Positions 1-9,067 of a stretch of 64,000 nt of DNA are shown one piece after another. The position numbers were made by a program, and so were the translations under genes. Source of the DNA: Bacillus nitratireducens (GTDB taxonomy: Bacteria; Bacillota; Bacilli; Bacillales; Bacillaceae_G); the NCBI RefSeq assembly GCF_001884135.1, contig NZ_MAOC01000004.1, positions 1-64,000 of the forward strand. Direction: 5' to 3'. Below the pieces are notes generated by a model, which worked only from the letters and a program-made list of their open reading frames with translations, was not told where the DNA came from and searched no databases. How positions within the stretch are numbered: the stretch's first letter is position 1; the number at the start of each line of letters is the position of its first letter.

Positions 1-1562
1 ATTCTTCTCAAACGAAACAGCAAGATTCTAAACAGGATGATTCTTCTCAAACGAAACAGCAAAAATCTGGAAGTAATAGTATTTATGATTTTTCGAAGCC
101 AGAAAAAGACCGTATTCATTCTCTACAAGATTTAATAGAGAAGCTTAAAAAGTCTAGTGATTTTATTAATTATCATACATCTGATGATGAAACGATGCCT
201 TATTGGATTTCTTACTATCGTCCTTCACTTGATGGAGAGAAATTACAGAAATATTTAATGCCTACTCTGTTAGAACAACCTTGTGCTTCATTAGAAGAAC
301 TAAAAGAACATATTCCGATGAGTGGTATTACGATTACAAACGATTTACAAAAAATTGAGGATATGGTTTTGAAGGGACATGCGATTATTCAATTGAACCA
401 AAAAGATCAAAAGTGCATGCTTGCAAACATTGCAATTGATAATTATCGTGCACCAACTCCGCCTTTAAATGAATCGACTGTTATCGGTCCTCAAGAAGGT
501 TTCGTAGAGGATATTGATACAAATATTAATTTAGTTCGAAAACGTCTTCCAGTTTTAGATTTACAAACAAAAGAGATGATCATCGGTGAATTTTCAAAAA
601 CAAAAGTTATCATTATGTATTTAGACAACCTCGCTGAAAAAGATAATGTAGATTTTCTAGAGGAATCATTACGGTCTCTTGAATATGATCAAATTAACGA
701 TAGTGCATATATACAAGAATTAATGGGCGAAAAGTCCATTTTCCCGCTCTATATAAATACTGAGCGTACTGACAGAGTTACAAAGGCACTTATTGATGGC
801 AAAATCGCTATTTTTGTTGATGGTTCACCAAGTGTCCTCTTAACTCCTGTATCATATTTCGATTTTTTCATTTCACCAGAAGACTATAACGTTTCTTGGT
901 TATACGCTACATTCTCAAGAATTTTACGGCTAATCGCTGTTTTATTTTCAATTTGCGCGACACCATTATATGTTGCGACTTTAAACTATCACTATGAATT
1001 AGTTCCTAGTGATTTATTGGAAACGTTAATTTTATCAAGGGCGCAAGTGCCATTTCCACCTTTAATTGAAGCACTCTTCTTGGAACTTGCCATTGATTTA
1101 TTAAGAGAAGCTGGTGCGAGATTACCAATGAAGGTTGGTCAAACACTCGGTATTGTAGGCGGTATCGTAATCGGACAAGCATCTGTACAAGCTGGTTTAA
1201 CGAGTAATATTTTATTAATTATCGTTGCCTTATCAGCGTTAGCTTCCTTTATTACGCCCATTTATAAAATGGGTAATGCCGTTCGTTTACTTCGTTTCCC
1301 ATTTCTCGCATTTGCAGAAATAGGCGGGCTCTTCGGTATATCTCTTGGATTTATCTTTTTATTTACCCATTTGTTTAGACTTACTTCTTTACGTAAGCCG
1401 TACGCTCTCTTTTATCCAACGAGACAACAATCCTTTAAAGATTCTTGGATTCGTTTTCCATTAACAATGATTGATACTCGAGATGTTCAAGCAAGACCGC
1501 AACACGTAAAGAAAGCTACTAATGGAATTTCTACGAAACATACGTCAGATTTTGATGATTAA
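1..1562 (+). CDS. gerIA: Spore germination receptor A subunit, GerIA/GerHA-like (5' end missing)
   Basis: A subunit of a GerA-family nutrient receptor in the spore inner membrane. The reading frame is open from base 3, so about 519 C-terminal residues are visible and the true start lies left of the window. The first visible residues hold a hydrophilic tandem repeat (units like SSQTKQQ and DSKQDD), followed by the GerA soluble domain (motifs MPYWISYY, MSGITITND, VIGPQEGFVEDIDTNINLVRKR shortened here to its start) and hydrophobic helices in the C-terminal third (about visible residues 290-460). The Gln/Ser-rich N-terminal extension is characteristic of B. cereus GerIA and its B. anthracis counterpart GerH. 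The B and C genes follow directly. The assignment to GerI rather than another GerA paralogue rests on the repeat and is an inference. Confidence 0.85.
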   Translation, partial: SSQTKQQDSKQDDSSQTKQQKSGSNSIYDFSKPEKDRIHSLQDLIEKLKKSSDFINYHTSDDETMPYWISYYRPSLDGEKLQKYLMPTLLEQPCASLEELKEHIPMSGITITNDLQKIEDMVLKGHAIIQLNQKDQKCMLANIAIDNYRAPTPPLNESTVIGPQEGFVEDIDTNINLVRKRLPVLDLQTKEMIIGEFSKTKVIIMYLDNLAEKDNVDFLEESLRSLEYDQINDSAYIQELMGEKSIFPLYINTERTDRVTKALIDGKIAIFVDGSPSVLLTPVSYFDFFISPEDYNVSWLYATFSRILRLIAVLFSICATPLYVATLNYHYELVPSDLLETLILSRAQVPFPPLIEALFLELAIDLLREAGARLPMKVGQTLGIVGGIVIGQASVQAGLTSNILLIIVALSALASFITPIYKMGNAVRLLRFPFLAFAEIGGLFGISLGFIFLFTHLFRLTSLRKPYALFYPTRQQSFKDSWIRFPLTMIDTRDVQARPQHVKKATNGISTKHTSDFDD

Positions 1563-1578
1563 GAAATGAGGTGCATCG

Positions 1579-2673
1579 ATGAGTAAAATTAAAGCAGAAC
1601 ACCAAATATCACCCGTCTTCGTTTTCTTTTTAATTCACGGTGCACAATTTGGTGCTGGTGTTCTCGGATTCGCTCGAATCATTGCAAAGGCGGCTGGATA
1701 CGACGGCTGGATGGGAGTTTTAATCACAGGAATCTGTATCCATATTCTTATATGGATGATGTATTTTTTATTAAAAGAAACAAACGGGAATTTAATTGAT
1801 TTACATCGGCAAACATTTGGAAAATGGCTAGGAAACGGCATTAATATCATCTTTTCGGCTTATTTTTTAATCGTCAGTATTTCCGTCATTCGAACATATG
1901 TTGAGATTATTCAAGTATGGATGTTCCCTACCGCTTCCACTTGGATGTTAACACTATTTTTATGCTTAGTTAGCTATTACATTATCTCTTCTGGATTTCG
2001 TGTAATTACCGGCATTTGTGTCATCTCAGTTGGTGGTACATTGGGATATTTATTTCTTAGCCTATTCGTTTTGAAATACTCTCACTGGCCTAATTTACTC
2101 CCTATATTCACACATTCTTTTTCAGATATTTTAAAAGCCGCTCAACTGTCAATCTACAGTATGACCGGTTTTGAGGTTTACCTCATGGTTTATCCATTTG
2201 TGAAAAACCCTAAACAATCTCATAAATTCGCTCAATATGGGGCACTATTTTCAAATCTTCTATATTTATTTAGTACCCTTTTAGCCTTTTCCTTTTTTAG
2301 TGAAAAACAATTATTAAAAACGATATGGTCTCAACTTTCTATGACCCAAGTCATTCAATTACCATTCATAGAAAGGCTAGAATATATTGCAATTTCAGCT
2401 TATGCACTCGTTATTGTCACAAGTTTTATCCTTCCTTTATGGGCGGCAACGAGAGGAACTCACGAAATATTTCGCGTAAAACAAAGAGGAATTCTAATCG
2501 CTTTTATCCTTATTACCCTCATTGTTTCACAACTTTTAACAAACAGACAGGATATTAATAATTTTATTAGCAACGCATCAAAAGTTAGTTTTTGGCTCAT
2601 TTATGTATACATTCCTATCCTATTTATTATTGTGTGGGTGAAAAGAAAATGGAAAAAATCAAAAGCAAATTAA
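1579..2673 (+). CDS. gerIB: Spore germination receptor B subunit (GerIB-like permease)
   Basis: A 364-residue integral membrane protein of the GerAB/APC-superfamily type, with about ten hydrophobic helices, thought to bind or pass the germinant in GerA receptors. The N-terminus (HQISPVFVFFLIHGAQFGAG) matches the usual opening of GerAB proteins. It begins 16 bases after the A-subunit stop behind a GAGGTG ribosome site (about 1567-1572), so it is translated from the same operon. The downstream lipoprotein gene overlaps its last 25 bases. Family assignment is firm; the nutrient recognised cannot be read from sequence. Confidence 0.92.
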   Translation: MSKIKAEHQISPVFVFFLIHGAQFGAGVLGFARIIAKAAGYDGWMGVLITGICIHILIWMMYFLLKETNGNLIDLHRQTFGKWLGNGINIIFSAYFLIVSISVIRTYVEIIQVWMFPTASTWMLTLFLCLVSYYIISSGFRVITGICVISVGGTLGYLFLSLFVLKYSHWPNLLPIFTHSFSDILKAAQLSIYSMTGFEVYLMVYPFVKNPKQSHKFAQYGALFSNLLYLFSTLLAFSFFSEKQLLKTIWSQLSMTQVIQLPFIERLEYIAISAYALVIVTSFILPLWAATRGTHEIFRVKQRGILIAFILITLIVSQLLTNRQDINNFISNASKVSFWLIYVYIPILFIIVWVKRKWKKSKAN

Positions 2674-3728
2674 TACTTCTTTCTTGTATGACAATCTTCA
2701 GTCTAACTGGATGTTTACAAAAAAATATTATCGATGATGTACAACTTATTCAAGGAACCGTATTTGATTTAGCAAAAGATAATAAAGTAAAAGTGACTTT
2801 CGTTTGTCCCATTCAACAAAAAGGAAATAAAGTTCAAGTTTTTGAAGGCAGCGCAAATGCCGTAAAACAAGTAAAAGCAGACACATCTTTGGAGTCTTCT
2901 CAACCATTCGCTAGCGGACAAATGCGTGTCGCTCTCTATACTATCAGACTTGCCAAAAAAGGAATGTCTACTTCATTTGACACATTAATTCGAGATGTGA
3001 ATATAGGGAACGCTTTATATGTTGCTTTATTAGAGGGGAATGGTACTGATCTTTTAAAAGGAAAATATACGACTGCATCCAACGTTGCAATTTATATGAA
3101 GAAATTGCTAGAACATAACATGGAAACAGGTCCTTTACCACAGGATAACCTGCATATAGGAGCATTCCGTTATTATCGAGAAGGACAAGACTACTATATT
3201 CCGATTTTAAAGAAACATGAGGATAAAATAAAAATTACTGGAATTGGTCTTTTTAAAAAGGATAAATATATCGGTAAAATTACAGAAAAAGATATGTTCA
3301 TATTTAAAGGACTATTAGAGAAACACAGATTAGATTCACATGAATTTAAAACGGATTCCGCATACGTAATGATTAATAATATTCGTTCCGTTCCAACTTA
3401 CGATATAAAAATAAAAAATGGAAAACCTTCTTTTTCCATTCACGTTAAGCTTGATGCCCGTATCCAAGAACTATCGAAACCAATTAACTTAGAAAATGTT
3501 AAGAACACAAAAAAAATTGAAAAAGCCATCCAAAAACAATTAGATATACAAGCTGCCAAATTAATTAAACAGTTCAAATCTTTAGGCGTCGATCCTCTCG
3601 GACTAGGAGCTAAATATAAGCAACATTATCGTCCATTTAAATTAGAAGAGTGGAAAAAAATGTACAAAGATGTCCCTGTTAACGTAAAATATACCGTAAA
3701 TATTACAAATTCTGGTGTAATTGAATAA
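2649..3728 (+). CDS. gerIC: Spore germination receptor C subunit lipoprotein (GerIC-like)
   Basis: A 359-residue lipoprotein of the GerAC family. The chosen ATG at 2649 gives MEKIKSKLILLSCMTIFSLT followed by GC, a clear lipoprotein signal with lipobox L-T-G-C (Cys22). A longer frame from 2592 would bury this signal and is rejected. It overlaps the B-subunit gene by 25 bases, which suggests translational coupling in the A-B-C operon. The C-terminal region contains the usual GerAC stretch near INNIRSVPTYDIKIKNGKPS. It is probably anchored on the outer face of the spore inner membrane with the A and B subunits. A terminator follows at 3740. Confidence 0.92.
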   Translation: MEKIKSKLILLSCMTIFSLTGCLQKNIIDDVQLIQGTVFDLAKDNKVKVTFVCPIQQKGNKVQVFEGSANAVKQVKADTSLESSQPFASGQMRVALYTIRLAKKGMSTSFDTLIRDVNIGNALYVALLEGNGTDLLKGKYTTASNVAIYMKKLLEHNMETGPLPQDNLHIGAFRYYREGQDYYIPILKKHEDKIKITGIGLFKKDKYIGKITEKDMFIFKGLLEKHRLDSHEFKTDSAYVMINNIRSVPTYDIKIKNGKPSFSIHVKLDARIQELSKPINLENVKNTKKIEKAIQKQLDIQAAKLIKQFKSLGVDPLGLGAKYKQHYRPFKLEEWKKMYKDVPVNVKYTVNITNSGVIE

Positions 3729-3739
3729 GTTAACGATTG

Positions 3740-3786
3740 AACTCCCCTCTCTGGCATGGTACAACGGAGAGGGAAGTTTTTATTTT
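3740..3786 (+). terminator. Rho-independent terminator of the gerI-like operon
   Basis: Stem formed by actcccctctct and the imperfect complement gagagggaagt, followed by a T-rich run. It sits 12 bases after the gerIC stop. Confidence 0.8.
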
Positions 3787-3820
3787 TAAATAGAGAAAAG
3801 GGATATTTACGGGGGAGCTT

Positions 3821-4006
3821 ATGTCTAAAAAATTAGTAAAACCTATTTTAAATGGTATTTTATTTCTCGGCGTCTTTTTATTTGCTCATACATACTTAAA
3901 AAATGTTTCTTTCACACGTTATTTACTTGTCGTTATACCAATGCTACTCATCGGAATGTTTGGTATTGATCTTATTTTATCTATTTTAATTAAGAAAGAA
4001 GAATGA
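3821..4006 (+). CDS. Small two-helix membrane protein, unknown function
   Basis: A 61-residue protein with two predicted transmembrane segments (about residues 9-24 and 33-57) and a charged KKEE tail. The ATG is preceded by a strong GGGGGAG ribosome site 6 bases upstream. It stands alone between the gerI-like terminator and its own terminator. I do not recognise the family. The clear ribosome site and flanking terminators argue that it is a real gene. Confidence 0.7.
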   Translation: MSKKLVKPILNGILFLGVFLFAHTYLKNVSFTRYLLVVIPMLLIGMFGIDLILSILIKKEE

Positions 4007-4012
4007 CGAGCA

Positions 4013-4043
4013 AACATCTTATTTCTCATAAGATGTTTTTTTA
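4013..4043 (+). terminator. Terminator after the small membrane protein
   Basis: Hairpin acatctta / taagatgt with a tttctca loop and seven T residues. Confidence 0.85.
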
Positions 4044-4103
4044 TTAAATAACCACCTTATGTTACAATAAACTTCGGCATAGCGTAAGAAAGGATGAAAC
4101 AAC

Positions 4104-4526
4104 ATGACAAACGAAAAAGGTTTAGATAAAGGATACGAACTTGTTGCAAAAATGCATGAAGAGTTCGGACATCCTGTGACAAATACTCCAACAAAACTAA
4201 CAGAAGAGCGTGCAAAAATTCGTGCTAGCTTTATGCAAGAAGAGCTAGAAGAATTTCTAGAAGCAACAACTGTTGAAGATCAATATGATGCACTTATTGA
4301 CCTTATTTACTTTGCATTCGGAACGTTTGCAGAAATGGGCGTACGTCCAGATAAAGGATTCGAAATTGTAAACAATGCTAACATGGCAAAACTATTCCCT
4401 GATGGAAAGCCTCGATTCCGCGAGGGCGACGGCAAAATTATGAAACCTGAAGGATGGCAAGCACCGGAACCACAACTTCGTGCTGAAATCGAACGCCAAC
4501 GTCAAGAGGCAGAAAAAAACTGCTAG
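4104..4526 (+). CDS. MazG-like / PRA-PH-type nucleotide pyrophosphohydrolase
   Basis: A 140-residue all-alpha NTP pyrophosphatase-superfamily protein, likely hydrolysing a nucleoside triphosphate or related nucleotide to the monophosphate in a Mg-dependent reaction. The metal-binding pattern is visible: an acidic run QEELEEFLEA (residues about 50-59) followed by DALIDLIYFAFGT (about 68-80), the EExxE...ExxD layout of this fold. The C-terminus contains a conserved-looking NMAKLFPDGKPRFREGDGKI segment that often follows in stand-alone members. It is a monocistronic unit between two terminators. The substrate is not determined; it is not the his-operon enzyme by context. Confidence 0.8.
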   Translation: MTNEKGLDKGYELVAKMHEEFGHPVTNTPTKLTEERAKIRASFMQEELEEFLEATTVEDQYDALIDLIYFAFGTFAEMGVRPDKGFEIVNNANMAKLFPDGKPRFREGDGKIMKPEGWQAPEPQLRAEIERQRQEAEKNC

Positions 4527-4546
4527 GATCTCCTAGCAGTTTTTTA
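4512..4546. terminator. Bidirectional terminator between convergent genes
   Basis: Perfect stem aactgctagga / tcctagcagtt with A-run on the left and T-run on the right, so it can terminate both the MazG-like gene and the His-rich gene that converges on it. Confidence 0.9.
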
Positions 4547-4570
4547 TTATGTCTTTTTTCCTTTGGCCTA

Positions 4571-5581
4571 TTAATGACCCACGTGTCCCGCGTGTCCTGC
4601 TGCTCCTGCAGTACCAGCCGCTGCTCCTGCTGCCGTCCCTGCTCCAATTCCACCTGCCCAAGGCTGTTGTTGTTGTTGCTGATACTGTTGGTATTGTTGT
4701 TGACCTTGATGATGCTGTTGACCTTGATGATGTTGTTGACCTTGATGGTGGTGTTGGCCTTGGTGATGGTGTTGGCCTTGGTGATGTTGTTGACCTTGGT
4801 GATGGTGTTGGCCTTGGTGATGGTGTTGGCCTTGGTGATGGTGTTGGCCTTGGTGATGATGTTGGCCTTGGTGATGGTGTTGACCTTGGTGTGTTTGGAA
4901 AAGAACAGCTTGCGGATGAATTTGGTGGTGGCCTTGGTGATGTACTTGTTGCTGATGGTGGCCGTGTTGTTGATGATGACCGTGGTGCTGATGGTGACCG
5001 TGGTGCTGATGATGGCCGTGGTGCTGATGATGACCTTGGTGTGTTTGATAAAGGACAGCCTGTGGATGAATTTGATGATGACCATGATGATGTACTTGTT
5101 GTTGATGATGACCATGGTGGCCTTGGTGTTGATGATGGCCATGATGCTGATGATGGCCGTGATGCTCATGATGTACATGCTGACCGTGATGGCCGTGATG
5201 CTCATGATGCACATGATGACCATGAACACCTTGAGGGAATCCGCCGACCCCACCTGCTACAACACCAACGCCAGGTACAGGAAATCCTGTTTGTACACCG
5301 CCAACGAAAGATGGGAATGTAGTTGGCATACCTATAGGAACTCCTCCTTGTGCACCTCCTACTAGTGCCGGAAATCCTGTTTGCGCTCCAGCTACTGATG
5401 TTGGAAATCCTGTTTGTACACCCGCCACTGACGTCGGAAATCCTCCAGCTGCTCCTCCCATCCAACTTGGGATTCCGCCATATCCGTGTTGACCATCTCC
5501 TCCCATGAACATCATTTGTCCATAACTATCCGATTCACCTCCGAAGAAGCCATGTGGTGCATTATTATCCATCCCTTTCAT
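4571..5581 (-). CDS. Histidine/glutamine/glycine-rich repeat protein, probable spore-surface protein
   Basis: A 336-residue low-complexity protein. An N-terminal Gly-rich part (about 1-120) carries repeats of the type GFPTSVAGxQT. The centre and C-terminal half are extremely His-rich, first HGHHxHH units, then about ten copies of a six-residue unit GQHHHQ (18 bp in DNA), ending in QQQYQQYQQQQQQ and a Gly/Ala tail. A longer block (QIHPQAVLYQTHQG / QIHPQAVLFQTHQG) occurs twice. The start is the ATG at 5581, six bases after GAGGTG; a GTG three codons upstream overlaps that ribosome site. Composition suggests a metal-binding, coat- or exosporium-type protein, but I do not recognise a named family; the spore role is inferred from composition and organism. 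Antisense open frames here are shadows of the repeat. Confidence 0.75.
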   Translation of the reverse strand: MKGMDNNAPHGFFGGESDSYGQMMFMGGDGQHGYGGIPSWMGGAAGGFPTSVAGVQTGFPTSVAGAQTGFPALVGGAQGGVPIGMPTTFPSFVGGVQTGFPVPGVGVVAGGVGGFPQGVHGHHVHHEHHGHHGQHVHHEHHGHHQHHGHHQHQGHHGHHQQQVHHHGHHQIHPQAVLYQTHQGHHQHHGHHQHHGHHQHHGHHQQHGHHQQQVHHQGHHQIHPQAVLFQTHQGQHHHQGQHHHQGQHHHQGQHHHQGQHHHQGQQHHQGQHHHQGQHHHQGQQHHQGQQHHQGQQQYQQYQQQQQQPWAGGIGAGTAAGAAAGTAGAAGHAGHVGH

Positions 5582-5730
5582 TCCTTTCACCTCTTCTTCT
5601 CAATTTAACCTACCTTTTTTATCATATTTCCTATAGAAGAATAGGTGTTTGTCTGTATTGGAATTCCGCTCCTTTTTCTTTGTTCATGATAAAATTAATT
5701 AACTGAATATTTTTTCTAGGGGGATTTCTA

Positions 5731-6159
5731 TTGAAAAATGTAACAAAGGCTTATATTGATGATTTAGATTCAATCGTACATTTAGATATTGATGTGCTCG
5801 GAGATGATAGTAGACGAGATTATATTAAGCACACTATTGATGAGGGCAGATGCATCATTGTAAAAGAAGACAATTCTATCTCTGGTTTTCTAACGTACGA
5901 TACAAATTTCTTTGGTTGTACTTTCCTCTCATTAATCATCGTTTCGCCAGCAAAAAGAAGGCAAGGCTATGCAAGCTCATTAATCTCATATATGTTAACT
6001 CATTCTCCTACTCAAAAAATCTTTTCTTCAACGAATGAATCGAATGAAAGTATGCAAACCGTTTTTAATGCGAATGGATTTGTACGTAGTGGAATAGTTG
6101 AAAATTTAGATGAAGGTGATCCTGAGATTATTTTCTACACAAAAAAGCTCAGAGTATAA
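5731..6159 (+). CDS. GNAT-family N-acetyltransferase
   Basis: A 142-residue acetyltransferase of the GNAT fold. The acetyl-CoA pyrophosphate-binding motif is visible as LIIVSPAKRRQGYASSLI (about residues 72-89, Q/RxxGxA type). Strands and the C-terminal NGFVRSGIVENLDEGDPEIIFYTK segment fit the fold. The start is a TTG at 5731 with an AGGGGGA ribosome site seven bases upstream; no ATG gives a full motif. The acceptor substrate is unknown. It converges on leuS and shares a terminator with it. Confidence 0.85.
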   Translation: MKNVTKAYIDDLDSIVHLDIDVLGDDSRRDYIKHTIDEGRCIIVKEDNSISGFLTYDTNFFGCTFLSLIIVSPAKRRQGYASSLISYMLTHSPTQKIFSSTNESNESMQTVFNANGFVRSGIVENLDEGDPEIIFYTKKLRV

Positions 6160-6176
6160 ATACTCTGAGCTTTTAT
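6141..6176. terminator. Bidirectional terminator between GNAT gene and leuS
   Basis: Stem aagctcagagta / tactctgagctt with loop taaa; A-run on one side and T-run on the other. The left arm overlaps the end of the acetyltransferase gene. Confidence 0.88.
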
Positions 6177-6186
6177 TTAGAATGAA

Positions 6187-8595
6187 TTAGTTTGCAACAA
6201 CGTTAACAAGTTTTCCAGGAACAACAATTACTTTACGAACTGTTTTTCCTTCAATTTGTTCTTTGATTTCCTCAAGTGCAAGTTGTTCCATTTCTTCTTT
6301 TGATGCGTCTTTACTCATTGTTAGTTTTGCGCGAACTTTGCCCATAATTTGAACAACGATTTCAACTTCATCTTCTACAAGTTTAGACTCATCAAATGTT
6401 GGCCAGCTTGCATATGTGATTGTTTCACTGTATCCAAGTTTGCTCCATAGCTCTTCCCCGATGTGAGGTGCAACTGGTGCAATCATTTTTACGAAACCTT
6501 CTACATATTCTTTCGGAAGTGTTTCAGCTTTGTATGCATCGTTGATGAATACCATCATTTGAGAAATCGCTGTGTTGAAGCGAAGCTCTGCATAGTCTTC
6601 TGTTACTTTCTTCACTGTTTGGTGGTAAGCTTTTTCAAGATTTTTGTTTGGTGCATCAGTAATTTTCTCACTTAATTCACCGTTCTCTTGAATGAATAGG
6701 CGCCATACGCGATCTAGGAAGCGACGAGCTCCGTCAAGACCATTTTCAGACCAAGCAATTGAAGCATCTAATGGTCCCATGAACATTTCGTATAGACGAA
6801 GTGTATCTGCACCATGGCTTGCTACGATATCATCCGGGTTTACAACGTTACCTTTTGATTTACTCATTTTCTCGTTGTTTTCACCTAAGATCATACCTTG
6901 GTTGAATAATTGTTGGAACGGTTCTTTCGTTGGAACTACACCGATATCATATAATACTTTATGCCAGAAACGAGCATATAGTAAGTGAAGAACAGCATGC
7001 TCTGCTCCTCCGATATAAATATCAACTGGAAGCCATTGTTTTACTTTTTCAGGGTCTACAAGTGCTTCGCTGTTGTTTGGATCGATGTAGCGTAGGTAGT
7101 ACCAGCAGCTACCAGCCCATTGTGGCATTGTGTTCGTTTCACGACGACCTTTTTTACCAGTTTCAGGATCAACAACATTTACCCACTCTTCAATGTTAGC
7201 TAGTGGTGATTCACCTGTACCTGAAGGACGGATGTTTTCTGTCTTCGGAAGAACTAATGGTAATTCTTCTTCTTTCACAGCTGTCATTGTGCCATCTTCC
7301 CAATGGATTACTGGAATCGGCTCACCCCAGTAACGTTGACGGCTAAATAACCAGTCACGTAGACGGTACGTTACTTTTTGATTTCCTGCGCTTGTTACCT
7401 CAAGCCACTCGATCATTTTTGCGATTGCTTCTTCTTTATTTAAACCATCAAGGAATGCTGAGTTTACGTGTGCACCATCACCTGTGTACACTTCTTTCGT
7501 AATATCTCCGCCTTTTACAACTTCCTTCATTGGAAGATTGAATACTGATGCGAATTCATAGTCACGCTCATCGTGAGCTGGAACTGCCATTACAGCACCT
7601 GTTCCGTAAGTTGCAAGAACATAATCAGCGATCCAGATTGGTAATTTCTCACCGTTTACTGGGTTAACTGCGTAAGCACCAGTGAATACACCAGTTTTCT
7701 CTTTCGCAAGTTCTGTACGCTCTAAATCACTCTTCATTTTAACAGAGTTAATGTAAGCTTCTACCGCTTCTTTTTGTTCCGCTGTTGTAATTTCTGCAAC
7801 AAGCGCATGTTCCGGAGCAAGTACACAGTATGTTGCACCAAATAATGTATCAGGACGCGTTGTGAAAACTGTGAATTTCTCGTCTGTACCGTCGATGTTG
7901 AAGTGTACTTCTGCACCTTCAGAACGACCAATCCAGTTACGTTGCATGTCTTTTAAGCTTTCTGGCCAATCAAGCTCATCTAGATCTTCTAATAGACGAT
8001 CTCCATAAGCTGTAATTTTTAACATCCACTGTCTCATCGGACGACGCTCAACTGGATGTCCACCGCGCTCACTCTTACCGTCAATGATTTCTTCGTTTGC
8101 AAGTACCGTACCAAGTGCTGGGCACCAGTTTACAGGTACTTCATCAACGTAAGCTAAACCTTTTTCAAATAGTTTTAGGAAGATCCATTGTGTCCACTTG
8201 TAGTAGTTTGGATCTGTTGTATTTACTTCACGATCCCAATCGTAAGAGAAGCCTAATGCTTTAATTTGATTACGGAACGTATTAATATTAAGTTCTGTAA
8301 ATTCAGCCGGGCTGTTCCCAGTATCAAGTGCATATTGCTCTGCTGGAAGACCGAATGCATCCCATCCCATTGGATGAAGAACATTATATCCTTGCATACG
8401 CTTCATACGAGATAAAATATCTGTCGCTGTATAACCTTCTGGATGACCTACGTGTAAGCCTGCACCTGATGGATATGGGAACATATCTAGTGCATAAAAT
8501 TTTGGTTTTTCTGTCTCATCTGGCGTACGGAATGTTTTATTCTCTTCCCAATGCCCTTGCCACTTCTTCTCAATTTCTTGATGATTAAAGCTCAT
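6187..8595 (-). CDS. leuS: Leucyl-tRNA synthetase
   Basis: An 802-residue class Ia aminoacyl-tRNA synthetase charging tRNA-Leu. The HIGH signature appears as HVGHPEG (about residues 47-53) after FPYPSGAG, and the KMSKS loop as EKMSKSKGN (about 575). The internal editing domain is present ([24 protein letters not shown]). Length matches bacterial LeuRS of Bacillus (about 804). It starts with ATG at 8595 behind AAGGAGGG. A T-box leader lies immediately upstream, so expression responds to uncharged tRNA-Leu. Confidence 0.98.
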   Translation of the reverse strand: MSFNHQEIEKKWQGHWEENKTFRTPDETEKPKFYALDMFPYPSGAGLHVGHPEGYTATDILSRMKRMQGYNVLHPMGWDAFGLPAEQYALDTGNSPAEFTELNINTFRNQIKALGFSYDWDREVNTTDPNYYKWTQWIFLKLFEKGLAYVDEVPVNWCPALGTVLANEEIIDGKSERGGHPVERRPMRQWMLKITAYGDRLLEDLDELDWPESLKDMQRNWIGRSEGAEVHFNIDGTDEKFTVFTTRPDTLFGATYCVLAPEHALVAEITTAEQKEAVEAYINSVKMKSDLERTELAKEKTGVFTGAYAVNPVNGEKLPIWIADYVLATYGTGAVMAVPAHDERDYEFASVFNLPMKEVVKGGDITKEVYTGDGAHVNSAFLDGLNKEEAIAKMIEWLEVTSAGNQKVTYRLRDWLFSRQRYWGEPIPVIHWEDGTMTAVKEEELPLVLPKTENIRPSGTGESPLANIEEWVNVVDPETGKKGRRETNTMPQWAGSCWYYLRYIDPNNSEALVDPEKVKQWLPVDIYIGGAEHAVLHLLYARFWHKVLYDIGVVPTKEPFQQLFNQGMILGENNEKMSKSKGNVVNPDDIVASHGADTLRLYEMFMGPLDASIAWSENGLDGARRFLDRVWRLFIQENGELSEKITDAPNKNLEKAYHQTVKKVTEDYAELRFNTAISQMMVFINDAYKAETLPKEYVEGFVKMIAPVAPHIGEELWSKLGYSETITYASWPTFDESKLVEDEVEIVVQIMGKVRAKLTMSKDASKEEMEQLALEEIKEQIEGKTVRKVIVVPGKLVNVVAN

Positions 8596-8641
8596 GAGAT
8601 ACCCTCCTTGAAATTCTATTTATTTTCACCGCCCAAAATAC

Positions 8642-8678
8642 AAAAAACCTCTCATCCCTAGAAAGGGACGAGAGGTTA
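8642..8678 (-). terminator. T-box-controlled terminator of the leuS leader
   Basis: On the minus strand aacctctcgtccct pairs with agggatgagaggtt and is followed by six T. The upstream arm lies just downstream of the T-box antiterminator sequence, as expected for the two exclusive structures. Confidence 0.9.
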
Positions 8679-8880
8679 TAGATTCCCGCGGTACCACCCT
8701 AAATTAATGTAATATATACATTCGCTTAGATCCGTAACGTGGATTAACGGCAATTGCTACTAATGATTTCACAACTGCAACTCAAAGGCGAGTTCATAAC
8801 GAAACGTGGATTGACTTGCACCGACCGTCAACTCTCTAAACCAGCTTCTATTACTACTACTCCTTCTCACTGTTATTACA
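8642..8880 (-). promoter_or_regulatory. T-box riboswitch (tRNA-Leu) controlling leuS
   Basis: The T-box consensus AGGGTGGTACCGCGGGAA is at 8700-8683 on the minus strand. Stem I elements are present 5' of it: AGTA-type sequence near 8870, an AGAGAG bulge and a GGTG (GNUG) distal loop, then GAACTCGCC, in which CTC (8792-8790) is the probable leucine specifier codon. The structure ends in the leader terminator before leuS. Boundaries of stem I are approximate. Confidence 0.93.
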
Positions 8881-9030
8881 AATATAAGTTAATGTGAACT
8901 ACCCACTACTTCGTATCTCTAAAGAGCTTACTTGAAGCTAAGGCTTCTCGGTTAATCGTTACTCTTAATAACTAACGAATTCGTCTTAGGACAGCCGAGC
9001 TATCTCCCTTGTTCCAAAGGTTGTTTTATT
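8881..9030 (-). other. Extra structured 5' segment of the leuS leader, function unknown
   Basis: About 150 transcribed bases lie between the predicted start near 9030 and the start of T-box stem I. They can form at least one hairpin in which gctcgg (near 9000) pairs with ccgag (near 8950), enclosing an inner cgtta/taacg helix. No open reading frame with a ribosome site was seen. See findings. Confidence 0.45.
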
Positions 9031-9037
9031 TAAATAT

Positions 9038-9066
9038 ATTCTAAAACATGTTACATGTTCCGTCAA
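9038..9066 (-). promoter_or_regulatory. Sigma-A promoter of leuS
   Basis: Minus strand TTGACG (9066-9061), 17-base spacer, TAGAAT (9043-9038). It begins two bases after the stop of the upstream MFS gene. Confidence 0.75.
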
Positions 9067-9067
9067 A

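Noticed and set aside
4680-4890. Array of short direct repeats resembling a CRISPR
   Set aside because: Unit is 18 bp with no spacers of unique sequence and it encodes GQHHHQ in frame within a gene.
4549-5365. Long plus-strand and alternative minus-strand frames across the His-rich repeat
   Set aside because: They are other-frame readings of the same short repeat, have low-complexity Leu/Met/Val or Asp/Gly composition and no ribosome sites.
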